Positions 36,159-45,199 are shown, counted from the stretch's first letter. The stretch: 64,000 bases of DNA from Chryseobacterium sp. JJR-5R (GCF_034047335.1 NZ_CP139137.1:1-64000); one strand, 5' to 3'. Notes: generated from the letters alone by a model not told the origin. Translations and numbers: made by a program.

Positions 36159-36977
36159 ATGACAAACAAAGGAATGGCAAAAGATACCCTGGAAATCCTT
36201 GCCAGAAAATATTATATCAACGAAAACAAAGAAAAAATAAATATTGAAAGGGAACTTGAGAATGCTGCAAACGGAACTGTTTTGTTTTCATCAGAAGAAC
36301 TTTCGAAACTCATAGAAAACGAATTTCCAAAGACAAACTTTGAAACACAATTTGAAGTCAGGCAATGCAGTTCTTTAAAAGCCATTTTAACATTAGCTGA
36401 GGAAGAAAACCAGGAAAAAATGATGTGTCTGAATTTTGCATCCGCAAAAAATCCTGGTGGTGGTTTTATTAATGGCGCGGAAGCACAGGAAGAAAGCCTG
36501 GCAAGAACTTCGGGTTTGTACGAAACATTGCTTAAAGGTTGGAAGTATTATGAAACTCACCGGGCAATGGAGTCCTGTTTCTACACCGACATGATGATTT
36601 ACAGTCCGAAAGTTCCGGTTTTCAGGAAAGACAAAGGAGAACTTCTGGCAAAACCCGTTCTGTGCAATTTCATTACTTCTCCGGCAGTAAATGCAGGTGT
36701 GGTAAAACGCCAGGAACCGGAGAGAGCTCATGAAATTTTCAGAGCGATGGATATAAGGACTGATAAGATGCTGGCATTGGCCTTACATCAGGGAAATGAA
36801 ACCCTAATATTGGGAGCTTGGGGATGCGGCGTATTTAAAAATGACCCGGAAGAAATTGCTGAACTGTTTAAAAAGCATCTTCACGAAAAGTATAAAAATA
36901 AATTTAAAAGAGTGGTTTTTGCAATTCTGACTAAGAAGGAGGAAATGATAAAGCCTTTTGAAAAAGTTATTTTATAA
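36159..36977 (+). CDS. Microbial poly(ADP-ribose) glycohydrolase-like protein (TIGR02452)
   Basis: A 272-aa macrodomain protein of the bacterial PARG type. The PARG signature GGG-x6-8-QEE is seen as NPGGGFINGAEAQEE (about residues 96-110), with the catalytic Glu pair. A helical N-terminal part (1-60) precedes the macrodomain, and GAWGCGVFKNDP near the C-terminus forms the second diphosphate loop. Expected to remove ADP-ribose polymers or mono-ADP-ribose from targets. Packed 2 bp after the J1-type gene. Confidence 0.92.
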   Translation: MTNKGMAKDTLEILARKYYINENKEKINIERELENAANGTVLFSSEELSKLIENEFPKTNFETQFEVRQCSSLKAILTLAEEENQEKMMCLNFASAKNPGGGFINGAEAQEESLARTSGLYETLLKGWKYYETHRAMESCFYTDMMIYSPKVPVFRKDKGELLAKPVLCNFITSPAVNAGVVKRQEPERAHEIFRAMDIRTDKMLALALHQGNETLILGAWGCGVFKNDPEEIAELFKKHLHEKYKNKFKRVVFAILTKKEEMIKPFEKVIL

Positions 36978-36994
36978 GTTAAAAACTAATTGTC

Positions 36995-37756
36995 ATGAAA
37001 GTTTATAAATACAGATCAATAGATAAAGAAACCTTTGAAAGAGATTTTAAGACATTAAGTGAGAATTGTTTTTTTGCTTCTGGTTATATTAATTTGAATG
37101 ACCCATTCGATATTTATTTTAATGAACAAATTTCTCCATTAATAAAAATTTTAAAGACAGTATTTCTAAATAATAATGTATCAAATTTTGAAAATGAGTT
37201 TAAAAAAACTTTAGACTTTAAAGAGAAAGTTGGTATTTATTGTTTAAGTAAAGATTTTTTAAACGAACAGCTTTGGGCATACTATGCTAGTTCTTATTCA
37301 GGATATTGTATAGAGTATGATTTGAGTAAGTTAATAGATAAAAATCAAAATCCAGACTTTGAATATCAACTAGATATTGATTATGAAGATAATATTCCTA
37401 CAATTAATATTGAGGACATAAAAAATGCAAATAGTTTTATTAAGAAAATATATGCAATAAAAAAATCTACATGGAAGCATGAGGATGAATTGAGGTTAAT
37501 TTTTAATAATTATGGACTAAAAAAATTTCATTCTTCAGCAATTACAGGGATTTATTTTGGACATAGAACTGAAGACAAGGTAAAAGAATGTTTCTATGAT
37601 CTTTTTAAGAATAAGGATGTTAAATTTTATGAAATATTTCCATCAAATTTTAAATTAGATAGTAGATTGATTAATGAAACAAAAAGAAAATTATCACATG
37701 ATTTAGGTAGGTTTGAATTTGAAATCCTTAGATCCAGAGAAAATAGATGGGAATAA
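36995..37756 (+). CDS. DUF2971 protein, possibly split by an in-frame stop
   Basis: A 253-aa protein of the DUF2971 family (YKYRSID start, LNDPFD, GIYCLSKD, LWAYYASSYSGYCIEYD, W-x-HEDELRLIF). Function unknown. The TAA at 37754 is followed in the same frame by 72 further sense codons, ending at a stop at 37973-37975 that overlaps the next start. The tail reads like protein (FEIYYKGNSHNEYELNEFV), so the original product may have had about 326 residues. The gene is far more AT-rich than the rest of the island and is the likeliest late insertion. Confidence 0.75.
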   Translation: MKVYKYRSIDKETFERDFKTLSENCFFASGYINLNDPFDIYFNEQISPLIKILKTVFLNNNVSNFENEFKKTLDFKEKVGIYCLSKDFLNEQLWAYYASSYSGYCIEYDLSKLIDKNQNPDFEYQLDIDYEDNIPTINIEDIKNANSFIKKIYAIKKSTWKHEDELRLIFNNYGLKKFHSSAITGIYFGHRTEDKVKECFYDLFKNKDVKFYEIFPSNFKLDSRLINETKRKLSHDLGRFEFEILRSRENRWE

Positions 37757-37975
37757 ATTTTTGAAATATATTATAAAGGAAATAGTCATAATGAATATGA
37801 ATTAAATGAATTTGTTCAAGCATTCAGGGAGAGGTATTGTTTCAAAGAAAGCACTTTATATCTTTTTAATAACATAGAAGTTCTTCCTTTATTAGATATT
37901 TATCCTTTTAGTGAACAACAGCGTGTTCAATATGAAGAATCAACTATTAAAATTGTGTATGCAACAAATTCTTAA
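37757..37975 (+). pseudogene. In-frame continuation of the DUF2971 gene after a TAA
   Basis: 72 open codons in the same frame as DUF2971, with acidic and aromatic protein-like composition, then TAA at 37973. No ATG, GTG or TTG gives a convincing separate start. Most simply this is the former C-terminus after a nonsense change (CAA to TAA would do it); readthrough or a sequencing error are alternatives. Confidence 0.5.
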
Positions 37976-38600
37976 ACTTAAAAAATATAAAGAACAGCTA
38001 CAGGATTGGCCACAGCAAGGGCATCATATCATGGCTCAGTACGGTGATGAGAAAATCATTGTCTATCAGTCTTATCGGAAAGAAATTGGTGAATTTGCCG
38101 TTAAAAACCAATATTTTGGCGGGGCCTTCAGTCTGGAAAGAATGACCTGGATCAAACCGAACTTCCTTTGGATGATGTACCGGAACGGATGGGGAACAAA
38201 AGAAGGTCAGGAATATGTTCTGGCAATTCACTTAAAAATGGAAGCCTTTAAAAAATACCTTAAGAATGCCGTATATTCTTCATACAACAGCAGATTGGGA
38301 ATTTCCCGGGAAGAATGGAAGGATCAGGTAAAGGAATCTTCTGTAAGGCTGCAATGGGATCCGGATCACGATCCTTCCGGAAGGAAATTAGAAAGAAAAG
38401 CAATTCAGATCGGTTTGAGAAATGATTTTATTACATCTTTTGCTCAGGATGATATCGTTTCAATTGATGATATTTCAGATTTTGTGAAAGAGCAGCATCA
38501 GTTTGTGCTGAATAGTGATTTAGACCGTCTGATGCTGCCTGAAGAAAAACCGCTGCTTTTTGATGATGAAGATTTGAACAGGAAATTAAATTTAAACTAA
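37959..38600 (+). CDS. DUF4291 family protein
   Basis: A 213-aa protein with the family's blocks [66 protein letters not shown] and ISDFVKEQ. The function is not established. The start at 37959 ([10 protein letters not shown]) places the conserved region at the normal distance from the N-terminus. Its repeated presence next to NAD/ADP-ribose enzymes here suggests an ADP-ribose-related role, but nothing in the sequence proves it. Confidence 0.85.
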   Translation: MQQILKLKKYKEQLQDWPQQGHHIMAQYGDEKIIVYQSYRKEIGEFAVKNQYFGGAFSLERMTWIKPNFLWMMYRNGWGTKEGQEYVLAIHLKMEAFKKYLKNAVYSSYNSRLGISREEWKDQVKESSVRLQWDPDHDPSGRKLERKAIQIGLRNDFITSFAQDDIVSIDDISDFVKEQHQFVLNSDLDRLMLPEEKPLLFDDEDLNRKLNLN

Positions 38601-38607
38601 AAATAAA

Positions 38608-39117
38608 ATGATAAATATTGAATTGATCAAAGGTGACATCACCAAAATAAAAGCAGATGCATTGGTGAATGCAGCCAACTCCTCATTGCTTGGCGGAGGC
38701 GGCGTTGATGGTGCGATCCATCGGGCAGGAGGCCCGCAGATTCTTGAAGAATGCAGGGAAATCAGAAATAAACAGGGGAAATGCAGCACTGGAGAAGCCG
38801 TTGTAACAACAGCCGGAAACCTTTCGGCAAAATATGTGATTCATACGGTCGGCCCGGTCTGGAATGGTGATCAGGAGAAGTGTTCAGCATTACTGGCAGA
38901 TTGCTATAAAAAATCTCTGACACTGGCTGAAAGCCTGGGTATCAATACAATTGCTTTCCCCAACATCAGTACAGGAGTTTACGGGTTTCCGAAAGAACCG
39001 GCCGGGAAAATTGCTATCGATGAGGTAAAAAAATTCAGATCAGACGTCATAAAAAAAGTTATTTTCGTCTGTTTTGATGATGAAAATGAAGAGATTTATA
39101 AGAAATTATTAAGTTAA
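38608..39117 (+). CDS. MacroD-type macrodomain (O-acetyl-ADP-ribose deacetylase)
   Basis: A 169-aa single macrodomain. The N-terminal [26 protein letters not shown] holds the MacroD signature with the catalytic Asn and Asp, shown here only in part, and [12 protein letters not shown] forms the second loop. Such enzymes hydrolyse O-acetyl-ADP-ribose (the product of Sir2), mono-ADP-ribosyl-Glu/Asp and sometimes ADP-ribose 1''-phosphate. It lies 5 bp before sir2, so producer and consumer of O-acetyl-ADP-ribose are coupled. Confidence 0.95.
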   Translation: MINIELIKGDITKIKADALVNAANSSLLGGGGVDGAIHRAGGPQILEECREIRNKQGKCSTGEAVVTTAGNLSAKYVIHTVGPVWNGDQEKCSALLADCYKKSLTLAESLGINTIAFPNISTGVYGFPKEPAGKIAIDEVKKFRSDVIKKVIFVCFDDENEEIYKKLLS

Positions 39118-39122
39118 AACAA

Positions 39123-39809
39123 ATGAAAAAACTAACCATACTCACAGGTGCAGGAATCAGTGCCGAAAGTGGAATACAAACTTTCAGAGACGGAAACGGG
39201 CTCTGGGAAAACCATAATGTAACAGATGTAGCAAGTCCGGAAGGATGGCAGAAAGACAGAGTCCTGGTCCTGGAATTTTATAACCAGAGACGGCAGCAGC
39301 TTCATGAAGTGGAGCCGAACAATGCCCATCGGTTACTTGCAGAACTGGAAAAATATTTCGAGGTACAAATCATTACCCAGAATATTGATGACCTGCACGA
39401 AAGGGCGGGATCTTCAAACATCCTTCACCTTCACGGAGAATTGTTTAAGTCATGTTCCTGCAACAATAAAAACCTGATTTACGAACAGAAAGAGGATATT
39501 AAGATCGGGGATAAAGCAGAAGACGGCGCCCAGCTGCGGCCTTTTATCGTATGGTTCGGGGAAGAGGTCCCGTTAATGAAAGAAGCGGCAAAACAGGCCA
39601 AGGAGGCCGATATTTTCCTGGTGATCGGAACATCGCTGCAGGTATATCCGGCAGCAGGACTGATCCATGACATTAAAGATGACTGCCTTCTTATTGTCAT
39701 CAACCCGAATGAAACCGGCTTCGGCTATGGCCAGAGAGCAGTGGTAATGAAAGAAACCGCCACGCAGGGAATGAAACTGTTATTTGATAAACTGGTAGAT
39801 CTCGCATAA
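39123..39809 (+). CDS. Sir2-family NAD-dependent protein deacylase
   Basis: A 228-aa sirtuin. GAGISAESGIQTFRDGNGLW, TQNIDDLHERAGS and the catalytic HLHGEL are intact. In the acyl pocket the pattern FYNQRR gives the YxxR pair of Sirt5/CobB-like enzymes that prefer succinyl or malonyl lysine. The zinc module is reduced: only CSC after the HGEL block, no second CxxC pair, so it may not bind zinc. It consumes NAD+ and releases nicotinamide and O-acyl-ADP-ribose, a substrate for the neighbouring macrodomain. Its last base overlaps the next start. Confidence 0.93.
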   Translation: MKKLTILTGAGISAESGIQTFRDGNGLWENHNVTDVASPEGWQKDRVLVLEFYNQRRQQLHEVEPNNAHRLLAELEKYFEVQIITQNIDDLHERAGSSNILHLHGELFKSCSCNNKNLIYEQKEDIKIGDKAEDGAQLRPFIVWFGEEVPLMKEAAKQAKEADIFLVIGTSLQVYPAAGLIHDIKDDCLLIVINPNETGFGYGQRAVVMKETATQGMKLLFDKLVDLA

Positions 39810-40759
39810 TGGAAAATGCAGTAAAAGCCGGGATCTTCGGCGTTTGTATCGGTGATGCCCTGGGTGTGCCGGTGGAATTCAAAAAGAGAGAAGACTTGAA
39901 AAAGGCCCCAGTTACAAAAATGCTGGAATATATGTCTTGGAACCAGCCAAAAGGAACATGGAGTGACGACAGCTCATTAACACTTTGTCTTGCCGACGAA
40001 CTAACGAAAGGTTATGATCTGGAAAAGATCGGGCAAAGTTTTGTGAAATGGAATAAATATGGACATTGGACAGCTCACGGAAGGCTTTTTGATATCGGCG
40101 GAACAACAAGACATTCCATTGCAAGACTGATTAAAGGTGAAAGTGCAAAATTTTCAGGAAATATTTTTGAAGAAGATAATGGGAATGGCTCTCTGATGAG
40201 AATACTGCCCTTAGCTTTTTATCTTAAAGGCGAGGAAGATATTGAAAAATTATACCAGACGGTAAAAGAAGTTTCATCCGTTACGCATGGCCATTTCCGT
40301 TCTGTTTTTGCATGTTTCATCTACATCATTTTTACTGTTGAACTGATTAAAGGAAAAAATAAAACAGAAGCATACAGTTATATAAAAGAAACAGCTTTGG
40401 AATTTGCACAAAATCAAGGTTTTAATCCGAATGAAATTATACTTTTTGAAAGAATTTTAAAAAATGATATTTCAAAATATTCTGAGGATGAAATTAAAAG
40501 CAGCGGCTATGTCCTCCATACCCTGGAAGCCTCTTTATGGTGCTTCCTAAACTCAGGAAGTTATGCAGAAGCGGTTTTGAAAGCCGTTAATTTAGGAGAA
40601 GATACCGATACCACCGGAGCTGTTACAGGCGGGCTTGCCGGAATTTATTACGGTTTTGAAAATATTCCTGAAGAGTGGGCGGCTGAGCTGGCAAGGAAAG
40701 ATGATATTGAAAAACTTTGTGAAAAGTTAAATGAAAAGTTGAAATGGAAAAAACAATAA
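39809..40759 (+). CDS. ADP-ribosylglycohydrolase (ARH/DraG family)
   Basis: A 316-aa all-helical dimetal hydrolase that cleaves ADP-ribose from Arg, Ser or O-acetyl-ADP-ribose. Metal-binding motifs: GDALGVPVEF near the N-terminus, SDDSSLTL in place of TDDT (about residue 51), and the C-terminal GEDTDTTGAVTGGLAG with the paired aspartates. ATG overlaps the sir2 stop by one base (TAATG), so translation is coupled. Confidence 0.95.
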   Translation: MENAVKAGIFGVCIGDALGVPVEFKKREDLKKAPVTKMLEYMSWNQPKGTWSDDSSLTLCLADELTKGYDLEKIGQSFVKWNKYGHWTAHGRLFDIGGTTRHSIARLIKGESAKFSGNIFEEDNGNGSLMRILPLAFYLKGEEDIEKLYQTVKEVSSVTHGHFRSVFACFIYIIFTVELIKGKNKTEAYSYIKETALEFAQNQGFNPNEIILFERILKNDISKYSEDEIKSSGYVLHTLEASLWCFLNSGSYAEAVLKAVNLGEDTDTTGAVTGGLAGIYYGFENIPEEWAAELARKDDIEKLCEKLNEKLKWKKQ

Positions 40760-41940
40760 AATTGTATCTTCTTTTGTACGAGGATGATATAGACTATTTA
40801 TCAAATAATAATTTCAGAGAGCTTCCAGTTATAGAAATTCCCGGAACTTCCAGTATGAAAGAAATAGAAAATCTTGCTGTAAGTATGACGAACTTTACCT
40901 ATGAGCCTTTAATAACAGTTGAAGTAATTTGTGACTTTGAAAAATATAAAGAATATAAAGATTCTCACCATACAGAAGAATATATTAATGAGAATGGAGA
41001 TTTTACTAAAATTGCGGTGGAAACGATTAACTATTCGGTAACAGATAAAATAAAAATCATTAATGTTTTTGGTAAAAAACTGCCAGCAGTACATAAGAAC
41101 ATCTATGATATTTTAGATGGTGAATGTAGCTTCTTCAAATTGAGATTGACACGATTTCTCCATTCAAATTCTCATGAGGTTATTCCTTACGATTATTTTG
41201 GGACAGCAACTGTTGAAAAAAACGGACCTCAGGATTTTACAGATGAAGAAATACAAAAACAGGTAAAAAAAGCCATTGAGGAACAAGAAAGTATTTTAAA
41301 AAAAGCAAAAGAAAGAATTGCCACTGTAAATTCTGTTGAAGAAGCAGTTGATTTTTTAATTAATGAGGATCTGGATGAGGAAGGGATAAAAGGGATAAAA
41401 AATAAATCCTGTGTTACAAGGCTCGGCTATTTTGAAGAAGATTCCGGTTTTCATTTCGGGTATGGGATGTATCTCCGGAACCTTTTTTTTCATGGAAATA
41501 AAAACCAGCGGTTTTCTGATGATGTTGAAAAGTGCAGATCAATTAGTTTTATAGATCAGGGAGAATTTGGCGAAGGAATTATCTATGATCTGCTATGGCG
41601 GAAATTAAACGGATGTGAAACCTCACATGAGAATATTGAAAAAATAGAAGAAATAAAAAGACAGTCTGAACATAATCCTGAAGATTATTCTTATTGGAAT
41701 TCCAATATAAGAATGAAACTGCTTTCCTATAATTTTACTGAAGATGAAATTAAAATACAGCTGGAATTAGAAGAGTTAATGGATCATGATCATGATTATG
41801 ATCATTTTGAAGAACATTATTTCCAGCAAAAAGCCTTTCTGGCAAGGTTAAATAAAAAAGAAAGAGAAACTTTTGAATATTTGAAACAGGATTATTTCAA
41901 TATAAAAAATGTAACAGATAAATTAAGTTACCCGCTATGA
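40744..41940 (+). CDS. Unknown protein with a DUF6794-like segment
   Basis: A 398-aa soluble acidic protein. I do not recognise the N-terminal 190 residues. The segment from about 195 (ATVNSVEEAVDFLINEDL, FHFGYGMYLRNLFF, EFGEGIIYDLLWRKLNG) resembles DUF6794, which has no known function. The last 100 residues are charged and helical, with a run of alternating Asp and His at about 340-350 that could bind metal. It overlaps the ARH gene by 16 bp and kptA by 4 bp, so it belongs to the same transcript. Confidence 0.65.
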   Translation: MEKTIKLYLLLYEDDIDYLSNNNFRELPVIEIPGTSSMKEIENLAVSMTNFTYEPLITVEVICDFEKYKEYKDSHHTEEYINENGDFTKIAVETINYSVTDKIKIINVFGKKLPAVHKNIYDILDGECSFFKLRLTRFLHSNSHEVIPYDYFGTATVEKNGPQDFTDEEIQKQVKKAIEEQESILKKAKERIATVNSVEEAVDFLINEDLDEEGIKGIKNKSCVTRLGYFEEDSGFHFGYGMYLRNLFFHGNKNQRFSDDVEKCRSISFIDQGEFGEGIIYDLLWRKLNGCETSHENIEKIEEIKRQSEHNPEDYSYWNSNIRMKLLSYNFTEDEIKIQLELEELMDHDHDYDHFEEHYFQQKAFLARLNKKERETFEYLKQDYFNIKNVTDKLSYPL

Positions 41941-42479
41941 ACGAAACCCAAAATAAAAAACTCAGCAAATTCCTGAGCCTTATTCTTCGGCATCATCCCG
42001 AGCTCATTGATTTGAGTCTGGATGAAAACGGCTGGGCAGATGTTGAAGAACTGATCACAAAATCCAGGAATGATTCCCAGGGTTTTACTTTTGAAGAGCT
42101 GGATGAAATTGTACAGACTAACAGTAAAAAAAGATTTGCTTTCAACGAAGACAAAACAAAAATCCGAGCCAGCCAGGGACATTCGGTCAATATAGACTTA
42201 GCCTTGGTCGCACAACGGCCGCCGGAATTTCTTTATCACGGAACATCCCAAAATAATGCAGCATCCATTTTAGAAAAAGGCATTGAAAGAAGAAGCCGGC
42301 AGCACGTTCATTTAAGCAGCGACAAGGGTACCGCTGTCAACGTTGGAATGCGCCATGGAAAGCCAACCATACTCACCATAAGCACAGGGAAAATGTTTGA
42401 AGACGGAATAAAATTTTATTTGTCAGAAAATGAAGTCTGGCTGACGGACTTTGTGGATCCTCAATATATTGTGAATTAG
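41937..42479 (+). CDS. kptA: RNA 2'-phosphotransferase (KptA/Tpt1)
   Basis: A 180-aa NAD+-dependent enzyme that removes an internal RNA 2'-phosphate, releasing nicotinamide and ADP-ribose 1''-2'' cyclic phosphate. N-terminal winged helix (LSKFLSLILRHHPE) and C-terminal ADP-ribosyltransferase fold with RASQGHS, LYHGTSQ and RQHVHLSSD, carrying the conserved Arg-His-Arg-Arg set. Bacteria lack the fungal splicing pathway, so the substrate would come from RNA repair or from ADP-ribosylated/phosphorylated RNA ends. ATG overlaps the upstream stop (ATGA). Confidence 0.95.
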   Translation: MNETQNKKLSKFLSLILRHHPELIDLSLDENGWADVEELITKSRNDSQGFTFEELDEIVQTNSKKRFAFNEDKTKIRASQGHSVNIDLALVAQRPPEFLYHGTSQNNAASILEKGIERRSRQHVHLSSDKGTAVNVGMRHGKPTILTISTGKMFEDGIKFYLSENEVWLTDFVDPQYIVN

Positions 42480-42484
42480 AAGAT

Positions 42485-43216
42485 ATGGGCAGGACATTGG
42501 CAATAGGGGATATTCACGGAGGCTTCGAGGCATTGATACAGGTTTTGGAAAGAGCCGGGGTTGCTGAAAATGATACCCTGATTTTCCTAGGGGATTATGT
42601 GGATGGCTGGAGCGGGTCGTCCAAGGTTATCCAGTTTTTGATGGAACTTTCCGGCAGGCAGAAGTGTATTTTTATCAAAGGGAACCACGATGCCTGGTGT
42701 GAAGACTGGCTGGCTTTCGGAAGAAGCGAAAATATATGGCTTTCCAACGGCGGAAAAAGTACGGTTAACAGCTATTCAGAATATAATTTGGAAGATCTGG
42801 ACCGGCATCTCGAATTTTTTCAGAACCTGAAAAATTATTACGTGGATGAGCATAACCGCCTGTTTATTCATGCAGGGTATTCCTCTGTGAATGGCCCTGA
42901 AAAAGAAATGTACACCAGCGGTTACCGGTGGGACAGAACCCTGTGGGAGACTGCCATTGCCATGGATGGGAAATTATCTAAAAACTCAGCACTCTATCCT
43001 AAGCGCCTGCTTCTCTACAGTGAAATATTCATCGGCCACACGCCGACCTTATATCTGGGAAGTACAAAACCGGTTAATAAAGCCAATGTCTGGAATCTGG
43101 ATACCGGTGCCGCTTTTACCGGTATGCTGTCCGTAATGGATATTGATACCAAGGAATGCTGGCAAAGTGATCCGCTGCCGGCTTTATACCCTGATGAAAA
43201 AGGAAGGAATAAATAG
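42485..43216 (+). CDS. Calcineurin-like metallophosphoesterase
   Basis: A 243-aa phosphatase of the PPP type (ApaH/PrpE-like). Metal motifs GDIHGG (Asp9, His11), GDYVDGWSGS, KGNHDAW and the C-terminal GHTP are all present. Candidate substrates in this setting are Ap4A-type dinucleotides, ADP-ribose cyclic phosphate or an RNA end made or used by KptA; this is inference from the 5-bp spacing to kptA. It closes the island; no clear terminator hairpin follows. Confidence 0.9.
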   Translation: MGRTLAIGDIHGGFEALIQVLERAGVAENDTLIFLGDYVDGWSGSSKVIQFLMELSGRQKCIFIKGNHDAWCEDWLAFGRSENIWLSNGGKSTVNSYSEYNLEDLDRHLEFFQNLKNYYVDEHNRLFIHAGYSSVNGPEKEMYTSGYRWDRTLWETAIAMDGKLSKNSALYPKRLLLYSEIFIGHTPTLYLGSTKPVNKANVWNLDTGAAFTGMLSVMDIDTKECWQSDPLPALYPDEKGRNK

Positions 43217-43263
43217 ACCATAAGCCATATTGTTAAACCGAAATAGTTCAACATACAGTCTGG

Positions 43264-43302
43264 TTCATTTGTCATTCTGGTGAAGAAAGAATCTCAAATG
43301 AA
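43264..43302. repeat. Small inverted-repeat element
   Basis: TTCATTTG and CAAATGAA form 8-bp perfect ends around an inner CATTCT...AGAATC hairpin. A related GTCATTCTG start occurs near 30107. Probably a dispersed non-coding repeat. The remaining gap up to 43427 contains a -7 box TAATTTTG (43400-43407) for the M14 gene. Confidence 0.4.
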
Positions 43303-43427
43303 AAGTTTTCGCTGAACTGTATTCATATACTTTCGGGTTATGTTCAGCGTTAAAACAAGAATAATCATTTCTCAATTTCATCGTTTTATAAAAACAGAGT
43401 AATTTTGAAGCCAGAAATATCACGTCG

Positions 43428-45152
43428 ATGAAACTCAATGTTTTCCTATGTACTTTTATATCCTGCTGGTGCTTTGCCCAGGCCCATTTTAAGACGCCTT
43501 TCGAAAAAGGAAACGGCAATCAGACCGTTACTTATGAAGAAATGAATGCTTACTATCAGGATTTAGCCAGAAATTTCAGCACCATTCAGTACCTGAAAAA
43601 AGGAGAGGATGACAATGGGAAACCGATTTACGTTGTGGTATATAATCCCTTTCCGGAAAAAGACCTGGATCAGTTAAGAAAGCAAAAAGCGGTTTTGTTC
43701 ATCAATAACGGGATTCATCCCGGCGAGCCTGACGGAATTGATGCCACCATGATGCTGATGAGAGATCTGGCAACAAAGAAAATCAAAACACCGCAGAATT
43801 TTATGGTGGCGGCCATTTCAGCGTATAATGTAAGCGGAATGCTGAACAGAGGGTCATTTTCAAGGGCCAATCAGAACGGGCCGGAGCAGTACGGCTTCAG
43901 GGGAAATGCCCGGAACTATGATCTGAACAGGGATTTTATTAAAGCCGATACTAAAAATGCCAGAAGTTTTCAGGAGATCTATCAGTGGCTGAAACCGGAT
44001 GTTTTTATTGATAACCATGTAAGCAACGGCGCAGACTACCAGTATACTTTTACCTACATCTCTACCTTCAAGGAACGGCTGGGAAATGTACTGGGCACCT
44101 ATTTCTATGATCATTTTCAGGCTGACAATCTTGAGGATTTAAAAAAGGCGGGATACGAAAGTACGCCGTATGTGAATATCCATGGCGATGTCCCGGAGAT
44201 CGGGTTTGCTGCTTTTGAAGACTCCCCGAGATATTCTACAGGCTATGCTTCCCTGTTCAATGCACTGGCCACCATGCCCGAAACCCATATGCTGAAGCCT
44301 TATGACAAGAGAGTGGAGGCAACTTACCGGTATTTGCTGGTTAATCTTGAGAATTTAGATAAGGATTATAAGAAAATAAAACAGTTCAGAATTGAAAACT
44401 TAAATCAGTACCAGGCCGGAAAGCAGTATGGCATCCGGTGGAAAATAGATTCTGCGAAGTATACGACCATGGATTTCAAAGGTTATGAAGGAAAGTATAA
44501 ACCGAGCGGAATCTCCGGGAAGCCGCGGTTGTATTATGACCGGAACAAACCTTTTACCAGAAAAATAAAGCTGTTTACTACGGCAGTTCCCACAGGATAT
44601 ATTACCATTCCTGCGTATTATGTGATTCCTAAGTCGCAGTATAAGGTTATTGAAGAACTTAAAAGAAACGGGATCCTGATGCAGCCGCTTCTGCGTGACA
44701 GCACAATCAAGGTAGAATCCTATGCCATCAGTGATTTTAAAACGGTTAAAAACCCATATGAAGGTCATTACCTTCATTATGAAACTGCAGTTGATGCATC
44801 CGGGAAAAGCATGGTTTTCTCAGCGGGGGATTACCTTGTCCCTGTTAAGCAGGAAGGCGTAAAATATATTATTGAGACGCTGGAACCGGCGGCTTTGGAC
44901 TCTTTCTTCAACTGGAATTTCTTTGACGGGATTTTAGCACAGAAAGAATATTACTCAGCCTATATCTTTGAAGATACCGCAACGGAATTGCTGAAAAAAG
45001 ATAAAGACCTGCAGCAGAGATTTGAAGCTAAAAAAGCAGCTGACAAAAAGTTTGCTGAAGATGGGGATGCTCAGCTGGACTGGATTTACAGAAACTCCCC
45101 TTATTTTGAACAGAATACATTCAGGCAGTATCCGGTATACAGGATTTTATAA
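43428..45152 (+). CDS. Secreted M14 family zinc carboxypeptidase
   Basis: A 574-aa protein with a signal peptide (ending near FAQ, residue 18) and an M14 domain. The first zinc ligands are in HPGEPDG (His97, Glu100) and the third is His197 in DNHVSNGADY. The C-terminal 200 residues form a beta-rich region I cannot name. Expected to remove C-terminal residues from exported peptides or cell-wall peptides. The catalytic Glu near the end of the domain (about PETHM) seems displaced or hard to see by eye. Confidence 0.9.
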   Translation: MKLNVFLCTFISCWCFAQAHFKTPFEKGNGNQTVTYEEMNAYYQDLARNFSTIQYLKKGEDDNGKPIYVVVYNPFPEKDLDQLRKQKAVLFINNGIHPGEPDGIDATMMLMRDLATKKIKTPQNFMVAAISAYNVSGMLNRGSFSRANQNGPEQYGFRGNARNYDLNRDFIKADTKNARSFQEIYQWLKPDVFIDNHVSNGADYQYTFTYISTFKERLGNVLGTYFYDHFQADNLEDLKKAGYESTPYVNIHGDVPEIGFAAFEDSPRYSTGYASLFNALATMPETHMLKPYDKRVEATYRYLLVNLENLDKDYKKIKQFRIENLNQYQAGKQYGIRWKIDSAKYTTMDFKGYEGKYKPSGISGKPRLYYDRNKPFTRKIKLFTTAVPTGYITIPAYYVIPKSQYKVIEELKRNGILMQPLLRDSTIKVESYAISDFKTVKNPYEGHYLHYETAVDASGKSMVFSAGDYLVPVKQEGVKYIIETLEPAALDSFFNWNFFDGILAQKEYYSAYIFEDTATELLKKDKDLQQRFEAKKAADKKFAEDGDAQLDWIYRNSPYFEQNTFRQYPVYRIL

Positions 45153-45199
45153 AATTGATTTTCTACGCTTGCCGGTTTCGGTAGGCTGTAATGTAAGAA

